Positions 25,030 to 34,331 of a stretch of DNA of 64,000 bases are shown piece by piece (within the stretch, counting starts at the first letter, position 1; each line of letters begins with the position of its first letter). Under the pieces are notes generated by a model. It was not told the DNA's origin. It worked only from the letters and a program-made list of their open reading frames with translations, and did no database searches. Position numbers and translations under genes: made by a program. Where the stretch lies: positions 1 to 64,000 of the forward strand of contig VAFL01000006.1 of assembly GCA_005768755.1 (NCBI GenBank). The letters run 5' to 3'. The stretch is from Paracoccus denitrificans. Lineage in GTDB: Bacteria; Pseudomonadota; Alphaproteobacteria; Rhodobacterales; Rhodobacteraceae.

Positions 25030-25142
25030 CAGCTGCCCCTTTTCGTGCCATATCATCTGCTGATAGCGCGCCGGACCGGGCCGGGCAAGCTCTGCCCCGC
25101 GCCCATTCTTTCTGCGATCGCGAAGTTTTTGTGAAATGCCCG

Positions 25143-25171
25143 TTGACACCCTGTGAAGCCAAGGCTAATTC
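25143..25171 (+). promoter_or_regulatory. Promoter of tRNA-Leu
   Basis: A perfect TTGACA at 25143-25148 is followed after exactly 17 bases by TAATTC at 25166-25171. Transcription would begin about 10 bases before the mature tRNA 5' end at 25188. Confidence 0.7.
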
Positions 25172-25187
25172 CCGCCCCACGACACCG

Positions 25188-25272
25188 GCCCAGGTGGCGG
25201 AATTGGTAGACGCGCACGGTTCAGGTCCGTGTGCCGCAAGGCGTGGAGGTTCGAGTCCTCTCCTGGGCACCA
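25188..25272 (+). tRNA. tRNA-Leu (anticodon CAG)
   Basis: Acceptor arm GCCCAGG (25188-25194) pairs with CCTGGGC (25262-25268), followed by discriminator A and an encoded CCA. The anticodon stem-loop CACGG-TTCAGGT-CCGTG gives anticodon CAG, reading CUG leucine codons. A class II variable arm TGCCGCAAGGCG and the T loop TTCGAGT are present. It has its own promoter upstream and terminator downstream. Confidence 0.96.
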
Positions 25273-25277
25273 AAACA

Positions 25278-25312
25278 AGAAAAGCCGCTGTGTGATGCAG
25301 CGGCTTTTCTGT
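25278..25312 (+). terminator. Rho-independent terminator of tRNA-Leu
   Basis: AGAAAAGCCGCTG (25278-25290) and CAGCGGCTTTTCT (25298-25310) form a perfect 13-base stem with a 7-base loop. The T-rich 3' arm and following GTTATT complete an intrinsic terminator. The A-rich 5' arm makes it usable on the minus strand too, for the small membrane gene ending at 25338. Confidence 0.88.
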
Positions 25313-25337
25313 TATTGGCCTGCCGCATCTCGACTGG

Positions 25338-25559
25338 CTAAAGATAATCATCCGTTGCAGTCGCATCACCGCCGAATGCCCAGTCAAGCGCAAAGCTGGC
25401 CAGAATCGGAACAATCAACAGAAGCGCCAGCGCGAATATCCAGACCTCCAGGTGAAGGAACCGCCCGATCAGCGGCACCAGCCAATCGGGCATCCAGTCC
25501 AGTGACCCGCGGTAAATTCCGATGGGCGTCGCCGATCCCTCGGGTGCCAGGCCCAGCAT
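25338..25559 (-). CDS. Small putative membrane protein
   Basis: A 73-residue product, if started at the internal ATG 25559, with one clear membrane helix (LEVWIFALALLLIVPILASF) and an acidic C-terminus. The open frame continues to 25676, but the extra 39 residues are polar and probably untranslated. There is no recognised family and only weak ribosome binding sequence, so it remains tentative. It sits between the tRNA-Leu terminator and the divergent phospholipase D gene. Confidence 0.45.
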   Translation of the reverse strand: MLGLAPEGSATPIGIYRGSLDWMPDWLVPLIGRFLHLEVWIFALALLLIVPILASFALDWAFGGDATATDDYL

Positions 25560-25738
25560 TTGCCCAAGTTCATGTGTCTGACCCGCCCGGTCGTCATGCC
25601 GACCTGATGAGTGTTTAAGGTGCCAAGCTTGATTACGTGCTATCAGATGCTGCGATATATCAAACCGATCAAGCAAACAAAAGTTAATTTGCGGATCTGC
25701 GCCGATTGCATGGTCGCATTCTGGAACCGGGATCCGGA

Positions 25739-27289
25739 ATGAGTCGTTCGGAAGCGGAAACAGTTCGGACAGGCCTGCACATGAATCGCATCAACTTCAC
25801 CCCGGAACGCAACTGTTGGCGCGTGGCAAAGGGCGAAAGCTTCGGGTTGATCATCGACGGCGAAAGTTATTTTCGGGCGCTACGCGAGGCGCTGCTGAAA
25901 GCCGAACGTCTGGTCATCTTAGTCGGCTGGGATTTTGATTTCGAAATCGAGATGCTACCCGGAGAGGGCGATGCTGACGGAAATGCCCCCGATGGTTTCC
26001 CGAACCAGATCGGACCGTTCCTGGATTCGCTGGTGGACAGCCGCCCGGATCTGGAAATCTATCTGCTGAAATGGAGCGGCGGCGCGCTGATCGCACCGGG
26101 TCGTCTGATGCCGACCGCGAAGATCAAGCTTCTGTCGCCCGACCAGATTCACCTCGGTTTCGACGGTTGCCACCCGATCGGGGCAAGTCATCACCAGAAG
26201 ATCGTGGTCGTCGACGATTCGCTGGCGTTCTGCGGCGGTATCGACGTGACAGACGGCCGCTGGGACCGGCGTGATCACGCCCCCGATGACCCGTTGCGTC
26301 GCCTGAAGGACGGCGAGATCGCACAGCCCTGGCACGACGCGACCTCGGTCATTTCGGGCGAGGCTGCGGCAGAATTAAGCCGTCTTTGCCGCATGCGGTG
26401 GGAACGCGCCCAGGGTGCCGAGATGGACGAGGCCTTCACACCCGGCTTCAACCGCTGGCCCGACAGCATCAAGCCTGACTTTCGCGATGTTGACATCGCC
26501 ATCGCCCGGACAGAGCCACCGACCCGCAAACATCCGATCATCAACGAGATCGAGACACTCTACCTTGATTCCATAGCGGCTGCGAAGGACTGTATTTATC
26601 TGGAATCCCAGTATTTCTCAAGCGATGAGATCGCGCAGGCCATCATGGCACGCCTGCAGGAGCCCGATGGTCCGGAAGTTGTCGTTATAAACCCGCTGGC
26701 GGCGCAGATGATGGTCGAGGATGAGGCGATGCACGTCACGCGCAGCCGGTTTATCCGCATGCTGTCCGCAGCCGACCCCCATGACCGCTTTCGAATTTTC
26801 CATCCTGCAGATTCCAGCGGCTCTGGCATTTATGTTCATGCCAAGCTGTCATTTATCGACAACAACATGCTGCGCGTCGGCTCCAGCAATATCGACCGGC
26901 GCTCGATGGGGTTCGATACCGAATGCGATGTCGCGCTGTCTGCCGGCGATACCGACGAGCAGCAGGTTATCCGCGGCATTCGCGATGGCCTGATCGCCGA
27001 ACATCTGGGGCGCGATCTGCAGCAGGTCAGCGACGAAATCGACCGTCAAGGCAGCGTCATAGCCGCCATCGAGGCGCTGAATCCTCCGACAGGGCGGGGT
27101 TTGCGCCCGATCCTGCCCCGCAAGGAAAGTCTGATTGGCGCGCTGTTGGCTGACACGCGTTTCTTCGACCCGCGCTATCGAAGCAGCGCGGTGGCCCGGC
27201 TTGGGATAACCTCGCGACATGTGATGTACGGCGCTGCCGCGCTTGCTGTCGGCGCTGTTTTGTGGTCACGCCGCAGAGGCAGGCGCTAA
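25739..27289 (+). CDS. Phospholipase D-like protein (cardiolipin synthase type)
   Basis: A 516-residue PLD-superfamily protein with two HKD motifs: HHQKIVVVDDSLAFCGG in the first half and VHAKLSFIDNNMLRVGS near residue 375. Two such motifs form one active site that transfers phosphatidyl groups; cardiolipin synthases and PLD-type phosphodiesterases share it. A C-terminal hydrophobic segment (MYGAAALAVGAVLWS) followed by RRRGRR suggests a membrane anchor. Starts at 25706, 25739 or 25781 are possible; 25781 has a fair ACAGG upstream, and 25739 is kept as the middle choice. The exact substrate is undecided. Confidence 0.82.
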   Translation: MSRSEAETVRTGLHMNRINFTPERNCWRVAKGESFGLIIDGESYFRALREALLKAERLVILVGWDFDFEIEMLPGEGDADGNAPDGFPNQIGPFLDSLVDSRPDLEIYLLKWSGGALIAPGRLMPTAKIKLLSPDQIHLGFDGCHPIGASHHQKIVVVDDSLAFCGGIDVTDGRWDRRDHAPDDPLRRLKDGEIAQPWHDATSVISGEAAAELSRLCRMRWERAQGAEMDEAFTPGFNRWPDSIKPDFRDVDIAIARTEPPTRKHPIINEIETLYLDSIAAAKDCIYLESQYFSSDEIAQAIMARLQEPDGPEVVVINPLAAQMMVEDEAMHVTRSRFIRMLSAADPHDRFRIFHPADSSGSGIYVHAKLSFIDNNMLRVGSSNIDRRSMGFDTECDVALSAGDTDEQQVIRGIRDGLIAEHLGRDLQQVSDEIDRQGSVIAAIEALNPPTGRGLRPILPRKESLIGALLADTRFFDPRYRSSAVARLGITSRHVMYGAAALAVGAVLWSRRRGRR

Positions 27290-27543
27290 GGTCAACGGCG
27301 ACCCTGACCGGCCATTTCAGGCTGGTGCCAGCTTGCACGTCCCCGCCCCCATCGCCGACGGCGGCGCAATGAGTGATAGCGAGCCCGACGCCGTTGCGTT
27401 GGCGGACGAGATCGGCGGACAAGTTCACCCGGTCGTCGAGGCCGCGCCCCCTTATCGAGTTCTGGATTTACGCGATCCGCCTGAACGGGTGACGCATCGC
27501 AGCATCAGCCCGGAAGCCGCCATTTGCGCGTCGGTTACCGAAC

Positions 27544-28551
27544 TCACGCGGGCACTCGTCCCGTTGAATCGCGGATTACGAGTTCCGGCTGCAAAATTGT
27601 CGAAAGCTGCGCCGCCCCGCGCATATGGTCCAGCAATGTCCGCGCAGCGGCACGCCCCAGATCCAGCTTTGGCTGCCTGACCGTCGTCAACGGGACGGGT
27701 AAATGCGCCACCCAGTCGATGCCGTCAAAACCTACGACCGAAACCTCTGCCGGGATCCGCACGCCACGGCGTTGAAGGGCGCCCATGAAACCTGCGGCCG
27801 ATTCGTCGCTGAAAGCGACGATGCCTGTGGGCCGCGTCGCAGGATCCTCGGCCAGCCATTCGCCAGCAGCTTGCGCACCCGCCCGCAACGTGAAGTCACC
27901 ACGATAGCCGCGAGGGACATGGCCCAATGCGCGACCGACCCCATCCAGTCGTGTACCGTGCAGAACATTGCTTTCCGGCCCGCCGATCCATCCGATCCTG
28001 CGATGTCCCAGCCCCAGCAGATGGCGGGTGGCCATTTCAGTGCCTGATGCATTGTCCAGAACCACACGCGGAAGCGCCGCCCCCTTTATCCATTCGCATG
28101 CCGTGATAAGGGGCGGCGCAGCAGGAAGCGCGGCAAGGTCTGCTTCCGTCACCTGTCCATCCAGCAGGACAATCCCATCGGCGCGCGACGGGTCCAGAAA
28201 GCGCCGCAAGGCCCGGTGACGGCCACCTTCTTCCATCGTGTCGCCGACCAGCAGGTCATAGCCCGCAGCGCTGAGTTCCTGCCCCATTCCCGCCAGAATC
28301 CGGGCGAAGAACGGGTTGCTCAGATGCGGGACAAGGGCGACGATGGCCCCGGTGCGCTGCTTGCGCAGGTTGCGGGCGGCCAGATTGACGCGGTATCCGG
28401 TGGCAGCCACGGCTTCCATTACGGCGATGCGGGTCGGTTCTGTCACCATTTCCGGGCGCGACAACACACGGCTGACCGTCGCCGCCGATACGCCGGCGTG
28501 ACGTGCAACATCGGACAGCTTGACATTGGTCGACGGCGCCTGATCGGTCAT
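27544..28551 (-). CDS. LacI-family transcriptional regulator
   Basis: A 335-residue repressor. The N-terminal helix-turn-helix is VKLSDVARHAGVSAATVSRVLS with the hinge VNLAARNLRKQRTGAIV, followed by a periplasmic-binding-like effector domain (IVALVPHLSNPFFARI, VVGFDGIDW). It diverges from the sugar isomerase/ABC operon, and a perfect 12-base inverted repeat lies between the two starts. It most likely represses that operon until a sugar or polyol derivative binds. The 254 bases between the PLD gene and this stop contain nothing that I can support. Confidence 0.95.
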   Translation of the reverse strand: MTDQAPSTNVKLSDVARHAGVSAATVSRVLSRPEMVTEPTRIAVMEAVAATGYRVNLAARNLRKQRTGAIVALVPHLSNPFFARILAGMGQELSAAGYDLLVGDTMEEGGRHRALRRFLDPSRADGIVLLDGQVTEADLAALPAAPPLITACEWIKGAALPRVVLDNASGTEMATRHLLGLGHRRIGWIGGPESNVLHGTRLDGVGRALGHVPRGYRGDFTLRAGAQAAGEWLAEDPATRPTGIVAFSDESAAGFMGALQRRGVRIPAEVSVVGFDGIDWVAHLPVPLTTVRQPKLDLGRAAARTLLDHMRGAAQLSTILQPELVIRDSTGRVPA

Positions 28552-28589
28552 GGGAAGTCCTTTTCAGCCGCCAGCTTGCGCGAAGGTGA

Positions 28590-28629
28590 AATCGTTTGCA
28601 ACTCGCATGAATGCAGTTTGCAAACGATT
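28590..28629. promoter_or_regulatory. LacI-type operator pair
   Basis: AATCGTTTGCAA (28590-28601) and TTGCAAACGATT (28618-28629) are perfect inverted copies separated by 16 bases. The second copy also holds GTTTGCAAAC, the CG-centred-like palindrome usual for LacI-family sites. They lie between the repressor start (28551) and the isomerase start (28668). Confidence 0.78.
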
Positions 28630-28667
28630 ACATTCCATGTATGCATAAGCCGAGAGGGAGGAGCGTC

Positions 28668-29726
28668 ATGCGCACCATCAAGGGGCCGGGCCTGTTTCTG
28701 GCGCAGTTCGCCGGGGATGCGGCACCGTTCAACAGCTGGGACAGCATTACCCGTTGGGCGGGATCACTGGGATATGCCGGGGTGCAGGTGCCCAGCAACG
28801 ATTCGCGGCTGTTCGACCTGGATCTGGCCACGACCTCGCAGGATTATCGAGACGAGTTTCTGGGCACCGCGCGCCAGAACGGTGTCGAGGTGACGGAACT
28901 GTCCAGCCATATTCAGGGCCAGCTTGTCGCCGTTCATCCCGCCTATGACGAAGCTTTCGACGCGTTCGCCCCACCCGCACTGCACGGAAATCCCAAGGCG
29001 CGGCAGGAATGGGCGTTGGATCAGGTTGCAAAAACTATCCGCGCCAGCAGTCTTCTGGGCCTGAACGCCATGGCAACCTTTTCGGGCGCGCTGGCATGGC
29101 CATATCTTTACCCTTGGCCGCAACGTGCGCCGGGCCTGATTAACGCCGCCTTCGACGCGCAGGCCACCCGCTGGCGCCCGCTGCTGGATCTGGCCGAGGA
29201 AAACGGGATTGATGTCTGCTATGAAATCCATCCCGGCGAGGATCTGCATGACGGCGTGACATTCGAGATGTTCCTGGATCGCGTAAGCAACCATGCCCGC
29301 GCGAACATGCTGTATGACCCGTCACATTACCTGCTTCAGCAGTTGGACTATATCCAGCATATCGACATCTATCACGACCGCATAAAGATGTTCCACGTCA
29401 AGGATGCCGAGTTCCGGCCAACCGGTCGGCAGGGCGTTTATGGCGGGTTCCAGAACTGGGTCGACCGCGCCGGACGTTTCCGCAGCCCGGGCGACGGACA
29501 AGTCGATTTCGGGCAGATTTTTTCGAAACTGACGCAATACGACTTCGCCGGATGGGCAGTCGTGGAATGGGAATGCGCGCTGAAGCATCCCGAAGATGGC
29601 GCGCGCGAAGGGGCTGAGTTCGTGAAGACGCATATCATCCGCACGACACCACACGCATTCGACGATTTCGCGGCGCAGAATGCCGATCCCGTCGCCAATC
29701 GCCGCGCCCTGGGGCTTGACGCATGA
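28668..29726 (+). CDS. Sugar phosphate isomerase/epimerase (xylose isomerase-like TIM barrel)
   Basis: A 352-residue AP endonuclease 2/xylose isomerase-like barrel, as in IolE, IolH and hydroxypyruvate isomerases. Metal ligands are suggested by CYEIHPGEDLHDG (Glu and His), MLYDPSHYLLQQLD, KMFHVKDAEF and VVEWECA. It probably isomerises or epimerises an intermediate of the imported sugar. GGGAGGAG lies just before the ATG at 28668, which decides the start over the earlier frame opening at 28611. It overlaps the next gene by 4 bases and is first in the LacI-controlled operon. Confidence 0.9.
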   Translation: MRTIKGPGLFLAQFAGDAAPFNSWDSITRWAGSLGYAGVQVPSNDSRLFDLDLATTSQDYRDEFLGTARQNGVEVTELSSHIQGQLVAVHPAYDEAFDAFAPPALHGNPKARQEWALDQVAKTIRASSLLGLNAMATFSGALAWPYLYPWPQRAPGLINAAFDAQATRWRPLLDLAEENGIDVCYEIHPGEDLHDGVTFEMFLDRVSNHARANMLYDPSHYLLQQLDYIQHIDIYHDRIKMFHVKDAEFRPTGRQGVYGGFQNWVDRAGRFRSPGDGQVDFGQIFSKLTQYDFAGWAVVEWECALKHPEDGAREGAEFVKTHIIRTTPHAFDDFAAQNADPVANRRALGLDA

Positions 29727-30823
29727 GCGCGCCGATTCCCCTTGGAATGGTCGGCGGCGGCGATGGTGCCTTCATCGGCGCGATTCACCGCATCGCCGCC
29801 CGCATGGATGGCGAATTCAGGTTGGTGGCGGGGGCACTGTCATCCAAACCGGAAAAGGCGCGCGCCTCGGCCGAGGCGCTTGGAATCGAGCGCGGCTATT
29901 CGGATTACTGCGAAATGGCCCAGGCCGAAGCCGCCCGTCCCGATGGTATCCGCGCCGTGTCTGTCGTGACGCCGAACCATCTGCATGCGCCCGTCTCCAT
30001 CGCATTTCTGGAGGCAGGCATAAACGTCATCTGCGACAAGCCGCTGACCGCCACGCAGGAAGATGCGGCGAAGCTGGCCGACGTCGTCGCGCGCAGCAAG
30101 GCGCGCTTCTTTCTGACGCATAACTACTGCGCCCATCCGATGGTCCGCGAAGCCCGCGCCATGGTCGCTGACGGCGCGATCGGCAAGTTGCGGCTGGTGC
30201 AGGCCGAATATCTGCAAGGCTGGCTGTCGGAAGACACCCGCAGCAAGCAGGCCGACTGGCGCACTGATCCGGCCCAGTCGGGTGCCGGTGCAATTGGTGA
30301 TATCGGCACTCATGCCTGGCAACTGGCCGAATTCGTGACTGGCCAGACCCCGGCCAGTCTGTCTGCCGATCTGTCCAGCATGGTCGCGGGGCGCCGCGTC
30401 GATGATGATGCGCGGATCGCACTGCGCTATGACAGTGGCGCGAAGGGCGGGATCTGGGTCAGTCAGGTCGCAGCCGGGCAGGAAGGTGGTCTGTCGCTGC
30501 GCCTGTTCGGCACCGAAGGCAGCCTCGAATGGCGATTGCAGGATGCGGAGGCGCTAATCGTCACGGCCAAGGACGGCCAGTCGCAGCGCCTGACCCGCGC
30601 GCGGGACCGCAGTCAATCCTATCGCACGCCTTCGGGGCATCCAGAAGGTTATCTTGAAGCCTTCGCCAATCTTTACAAGGACATCGCCGGCGTGATCCGG
30701 GGTGACACGACGCATCTGGACCGCATTCCGGGCATCCGCGACGGGCTGTCAGGCATGGCTTTCATTGCCGCCGCACAGCAATCGGCCGCCAATGACGGCG
30801 CATGGGTAAAGGTGGCGCCATGA
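29723..30823 (+). CDS. Gfo/Idh/MocA-family oxidoreductase
   Basis: A 366-residue NAD(P)-dependent sugar or inositol dehydrogenase. The N-terminal Rossmann segment PLGMVGGGDGAFIGAIHR is followed by SVVTPNHLHAPVSIAFLEAG and CDKPLT, equivalent to the EKP motif of the family. A C-terminal alpha/beta domain includes GAIGDIGTHAWQLAEFVTG, which holds the usual catalytic Asp and His. It overlaps both its neighbours by 4 bases. With the isomerase it suggests oxidation and isomerisation of a ring sugar or polyol, but the substrate is unknown. Confidence 0.92.
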   Translation: MSAPIPLGMVGGGDGAFIGAIHRIAARMDGEFRLVAGALSSKPEKARASAEALGIERGYSDYCEMAQAEAARPDGIRAVSVVTPNHLHAPVSIAFLEAGINVICDKPLTATQEDAAKLADVVARSKARFFLTHNYCAHPMVREARAMVADGAIGKLRLVQAEYLQGWLSEDTRSKQADWRTDPAQSGAGAIGDIGTHAWQLAEFVTGQTPASLSADLSSMVAGRRVDDDARIALRYDSGAKGGIWVSQVAAGQEGGLSLRLFGTEGSLEWRLQDAEALIVTAKDGQSQRLTRARDRSQSYRTPSGHPEGYLEAFANLYKDIAGVIRGDTTHLDRIPGIRDGLSGMAFIAAAQQSAANDGAWVKVAP

Positions 30824-32313
30824 CAGCTGTGCTGGCCCTGTCCAATGTCACCAAAAGCTTTGGCCCTGTTGAAGTGCTGCACGGCGTCGATCTGGCGCTG
30901 AACGCGGGCGAGGTACTGGCCCTGATCGGGGAAAACGGGGCCGGAAAATCGACGATCATGAAGATCCTGGGCGGTTATCTGGCGCCGACATCGGGCCAAG
31001 TGCTGCTGGACGGCCAGCCCGCCAGCTTCCGAAGCGGCCCCGAGGCCGAGGCGCAGGGCGTTGTCGTCATTCATCAGGAGTTCAATCTCGCCCCTGATCT
31101 GACGGTCGCCGCCAATATCTTTCTGGGCCGTGAAATCACGCGCGGACCAAGGCTGGATCATGCCGCAATGCGCAGCGCCACGTCGGATCTTCTTGCCCGG
31201 CTGGACACCACGATCAGCCCGGATGCGATGATCCGTGATCTGTCGGTGCCAGACCGCCAGATGGTGGAAATCGCCAAGGCTCTGTCGCGCAATGCCCGCG
31301 TGCTGATCATGGACGAACCTTCCGCTGCGCTGACCCATCGGGAAGTGGGCGCCCTTTATGCGCAGGTCGAGCGGCTGCGTTCCGAAGGTGTGGCGCTGAT
31401 GTTCTGTTCGCATCGCCTGGACGAGGTCAGCCATCTGGCCGACCGCATCACCGTTCTGCGCGACGGTTCAGTGGCACGTCAGGCCAAACGCGGCGAACTG
31501 TCGGAAGACGGCATGGCAACGGCGATGGTCGGGCGAGAACTGGCTGATATCTTTCCAGCCAAGGGTAGCCCCGGTGATGAGGAATTGCTGCGCATCGAAG
31601 GGCTTAGCCTGCGTGCACTGGTCAGCGATGTCTCGCTGACATTGCACAAGGGCGAAGTGCTGGGCATCGCGGGTCTGGTCGGTTCGGGCCGGACGGAACT
31701 GGCCGAGGGCATTGTCGGGCTGCGTCCTGCAACGGGCAAGATCTTCGTTCACGGCCGCCCGGTCCAGATCCGCAGCACGCAGGACGCGGCAGCCGCCGGC
31801 ATTGCCTATCTTACCGAAGACCGCAAGGAATCCGGCCTGCTGCTGGACAAGCCGCTGACCCCGAACCTGACGCTGGCGGCGCTGGATCGTTTCGGCTTTC
31901 TCATCGACCGCAAGCGCGAGGCGGCGGAAATGGCCCGCGCCCGCAAGGAATTCGACATCCGCGCGGCATCGGACGACATGAATGCGGGCGCGCTGTCGGG
32001 GGGGAACCAACAGAAGCTGCTGCTTGCCAAGACCATGTTGACCGAACCCGAGATCGTCATCATCGACGAACCCACCCGCGGCATCGACATCGGCACCAAG
32101 CAGCAGATCTATCATTTCATCCGGGACCTTGCCCTGCAGGGCAAGGCGGTGATCGTGATTTCGTCTGAACTGCCCGAAGTGATCGGGCTGTCCGACCGGG
32201 TGCTGGTCATGCGCATGGGTCGCATTGCCGGCGAAGTCGAAGGCGCTGCCATTACGGAAGAAAATATCGTCCGCCTCGCCATGGGGCTGGAACGAGAGGA
32301 GGAAGTCGCGTGA
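30820..32313 (+). CDS. Sugar ABC transporter ATPase (CUT2 type, two nucleotide-binding domains)
   Basis: A 497-residue RbsA/XylG-like protein with two ATPase halves. The first has GENGAGKSTIMK and LIMDEPSAALTHRE. The second has the degenerate P-loop GLVGSGRTELAE, signature LSGGNQQKLLLAK and IIDEPTRGIDIGTK. Duplicated domains with a weakened second P-loop are typical of CUT2 importers for monosaccharides. The start at 30820 gives an ATGA overlap with the oxidoreductase gene. Confidence 0.96.
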   Translation: MTAVLALSNVTKSFGPVEVLHGVDLALNAGEVLALIGENGAGKSTIMKILGGYLAPTSGQVLLDGQPASFRSGPEAEAQGVVVIHQEFNLAPDLTVAANIFLGREITRGPRLDHAAMRSATSDLLARLDTTISPDAMIRDLSVPDRQMVEIAKALSRNARVLIMDEPSAALTHREVGALYAQVERLRSEGVALMFCSHRLDEVSHLADRITVLRDGSVARQAKRGELSEDGMATAMVGRELADIFPAKGSPGDEELLRIEGLSLRALVSDVSLTLHKGEVLGIAGLVGSGRTELAEGIVGLRPATGKIFVHGRPVQIRSTQDAAAAGIAYLTEDRKESGLLLDKPLTPNLTLAALDRFGFLIDRKREAAEMARARKEFDIRAASDDMNAGALSGGNQQKLLLAKTMLTEPEIVIIDEPTRGIDIGTKQQIYHFIRDLALQGKAVIVISSELPEVIGLSDRVLVMRMGRIAGEVEGAAITEENIVRLAMGLEREEEVA

Positions 32314-33275
32314 AACGTCTAGACCTGCACGTGCTGGGGCCGCTGATCGCACTCATCGTGCTGTTCATTTTTGGCGCAAGTCAGAATTCGGCGTTTCTGG
32401 CACCGGCGAACCTGTCCAACGTGCTCGCCCGGTCGGCCTTTATCGGGTTGATTGCGGTGGGCATGACGTTTGTGATCACGCAAGGCGGGCTTGACCTGTC
32501 AGTCGGGTCAATGGCGGCATTTCTGGCGGGCATCTCGATCATGACGATGAACGCCCTGGTGCCCAGCATCGGCGAGAATTGGGGCACCATCATCCTTGGT
32601 ATGGGCGCGGCCCTGCTGGGCGGGGTTCTTGCCGGCTGCGTGAATGGCCTGTTGATAACCAAGGCGCGAATAGAACCGTTCATCGTCACACTTGGCACGA
32701 TGGGCATTTTCCGCAGCCTTGTGACCTGGCTGGCCGATGGCGGCACGCTCAGTCTGGATTCCGGGCTGCGCGCAATCTATCGGCCGGTCTATTTTGGTGG
32801 GATCGGATGGATCACCTGGCCGATCATCACATTGGTTGTGGTCACGATCCTGGGTGAGCTGGCGATGCGCCATACCCGCTTTGGCCGCCACGTCGAAGCC
32901 ATCGGCTCAAACGACCGGGTTGCGCGCTATTCCGCAATTGATGTGCAGCGCGTCAGGCTGCTGACCTATGTACTGCTTGGGGCACTTGTCGGCCTTGCAA
33001 CCATTCTTTACGTCCCGCGCCTTGGGTCTGCCTCGGGCTCTACCGGCGTGCTGTGGGAGCTGGAGGCGATTGCCGCCGTCATCATCGGGGGCACCGCTCT
33101 GAAAGGCGGGCGTGGCCGGGTCTGGGGCACCGTGGTCGGCGTGCTGATCCTGTCAATGATCGACAACATTCTTAATTTGACGGATCTGGTCAGCCCGTAT
33201 CTGAACGGGGCGATTCAGGGCGTCATCATCGTCCTTGCTGTGGTCTTGCAGCGGGAAAAACGCGCCGCCGAGTAG
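32310..33275 (+). CDS. Sugar ABC transporter permease (CUT2 type)
   Basis: A 321-residue inner-membrane RbsC-like permease with about eight to ten hydrophobic helices. The family segments FVITQGGLDLSVGSMAAF, GCVNGLLITKARIEPFIVTLGTM and AIAAVIIGGTALKGGRGRVWGT are clear. It forms the channel of the importer with the ATPase gene, which it overlaps by 4 bases. The solute-binding protein follows 22 bases later. Confidence 0.95.
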   Translation: MKRLDLHVLGPLIALIVLFIFGASQNSAFLAPANLSNVLARSAFIGLIAVGMTFVITQGGLDLSVGSMAAFLAGISIMTMNALVPSIGENWGTIILGMGAALLGGVLAGCVNGLLITKARIEPFIVTLGTMGIFRSLVTWLADGGTLSLDSGLRAIYRPVYFGGIGWITWPIITLVVVTILGELAMRHTRFGRHVEAIGSNDRVARYSAIDVQRVRLLTYVLLGALVGLATILYVPRLGSASGSTGVLWELEAIAAVIIGGTALKGGRGRVWGTVVGVLILSMIDNILNLTDLVSPYLNGAIQGVIIVLAVVLQREKRAAE

Positions 33276-33297
33276 CGGCGAACTGGGGAGGACCAAA

Positions 33298-34260
33298 ATG
33301 ATCCGTCGCAATATGCTGAAACTGCCGCTGGCTGCGGCCGCGCTGTCGCTGGTGGCCGGGGTGGCCATGGCGCAGGATGCCGAAAAGAAGGTGATCGGGA
33401 TCTCGATCCCATCGGCCACGCATGGCTTCATGGGCGGGCTGAACTGGCACGCGCAGGACACCATCGACCGGCTGAGCGCCACCTATCCGAACCTTGAATT
33501 CGTCCTGACGACGGCGGGTGATGTGGGCAAGCAGGTCTCGGATATCGAAGATATGCTGGCGACGCGCAATATCGACGGTCTGGTGGTGCTGCCCTTTGAA
33601 TCCGAGCCGCTGACCGATCCGGTCAAGCAGGTGAAGGACGCAGGAAAATTCGTCACCGTCGTCGACCGTGGCCTGTCAGAAGAAGGGATCGAGGATCTGT
33701 ATGTCGCCGGCGATAATGCTGCCTTCGGCCGCGTCGCGGGCGAATATTTCCGCGACAACCTGGATGCTGGCGCCAAGATCGTCGTGCTGCGCGGCATCCC
33801 GACCACGCTGGACAATGAACGGGTCGAGGCGTTCCAGGCCGCGCTTGACGGTTCGGACAAGGAAATCCTGGACATGCAGCACGGCAACTGGAACCGTGAC
33901 GACGCCTTCAACGTGATGCAGGACTATCTGGCCAAATACCCGGAAATCGACGCCGTCTGGGCCGCCGATGACGATATGGCCATCGGTGTGCTGGAAGCCA
34001 TCGCCCAAGCGGGCCGCGGCGAGGAAATGGTCGTCGTTGGCGGTGCCGGCATGAAGGAAATCATCAGCCGGATCATGGAATCCGATCCGCAACTTCCGGT
34101 GAACGTGACGTATCCGCCGGCGCTGATCTCCTCGGCGATCGAGATGACCGCGCTTAATTTCGTGTCGAATGCACCAATGACCGGGCGCTACATCATCAGC
34201 AGCCAGTTGATCACCCCGGAAAACGCGGAACAGTATTACTTCCCTGACAGCCCGTTCTGA
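33298..34260 (+). CDS. Sugar ABC transporter substrate-binding protein
   Basis: A 320-residue periplasmic protein of the type I sugar-binding (RbsB-like) fold. The signal peptide MIRRNMLKLPLAAAALSLVAG ends at VAMAQ, as one stretch of about 26 residues. The mature part shows IGISIPSATHGFMGGLNWHA, then IDGLVVLPFES and AADDDMAIGVLEA. It captures the substrate for the importer encoded just upstream. The start at 33298 is preceded by GGGGAGG. A strong terminator follows the stop. Confidence 0.95.
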   Translation: MIRRNMLKLPLAAAALSLVAGVAMAQDAEKKVIGISIPSATHGFMGGLNWHAQDTIDRLSATYPNLEFVLTTAGDVGKQVSDIEDMLATRNIDGLVVLPFESEPLTDPVKQVKDAGKFVTVVDRGLSEEGIEDLYVAGDNAAFGRVAGEYFRDNLDAGAKIVVLRGIPTTLDNERVEAFQAALDGSDKEILDMQHGNWNRDDAFNVMQDYLAKYPEIDAVWAADDDMAIGVLEAIAQAGRGEEMVVVGGAGMKEIISRIMESDPQLPVNVTYPPALISSAIEMTALNFVSNAPMTGRYIISSQLITPENAEQYYFPDSPF

Positions 34261-34282
34261 TCGGCGCAGTCTTCAGTCAGTC

Positions 34283-34310
34283 ATGCCGGGCGGCTTTCGC
34301 CCGGCATTTT
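34283..34310 (+). terminator. Rho-independent terminator of the sugar operon
   Basis: ATGCCGGGCG (34283-34292) and CGCCCGGCAT (34298-34307) form a perfect 10-base stem with a 5-base loop and end in TTTT. It lies 23 bases after the binding-protein stop and may also stop transcripts arriving from the opposite strand ligase gene. Confidence 0.9.
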
Positions 34311-34331
34311 CGTGCCTTTGATCACAATCTG

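Noticed and set aside
25188..25272. tRNA-Leu as an integration site for a genomic island
   Set aside because: No integrase, no duplicated tRNA 3' end found downstream in the window, and the following genes have ordinary composition.
27243..27680. A 145-residue plus-strand frame between the PLD gene and the LacI gene
   Set aside because: It overlaps the ends of both genes, has no family match that I recognise and no ribosome binding site.
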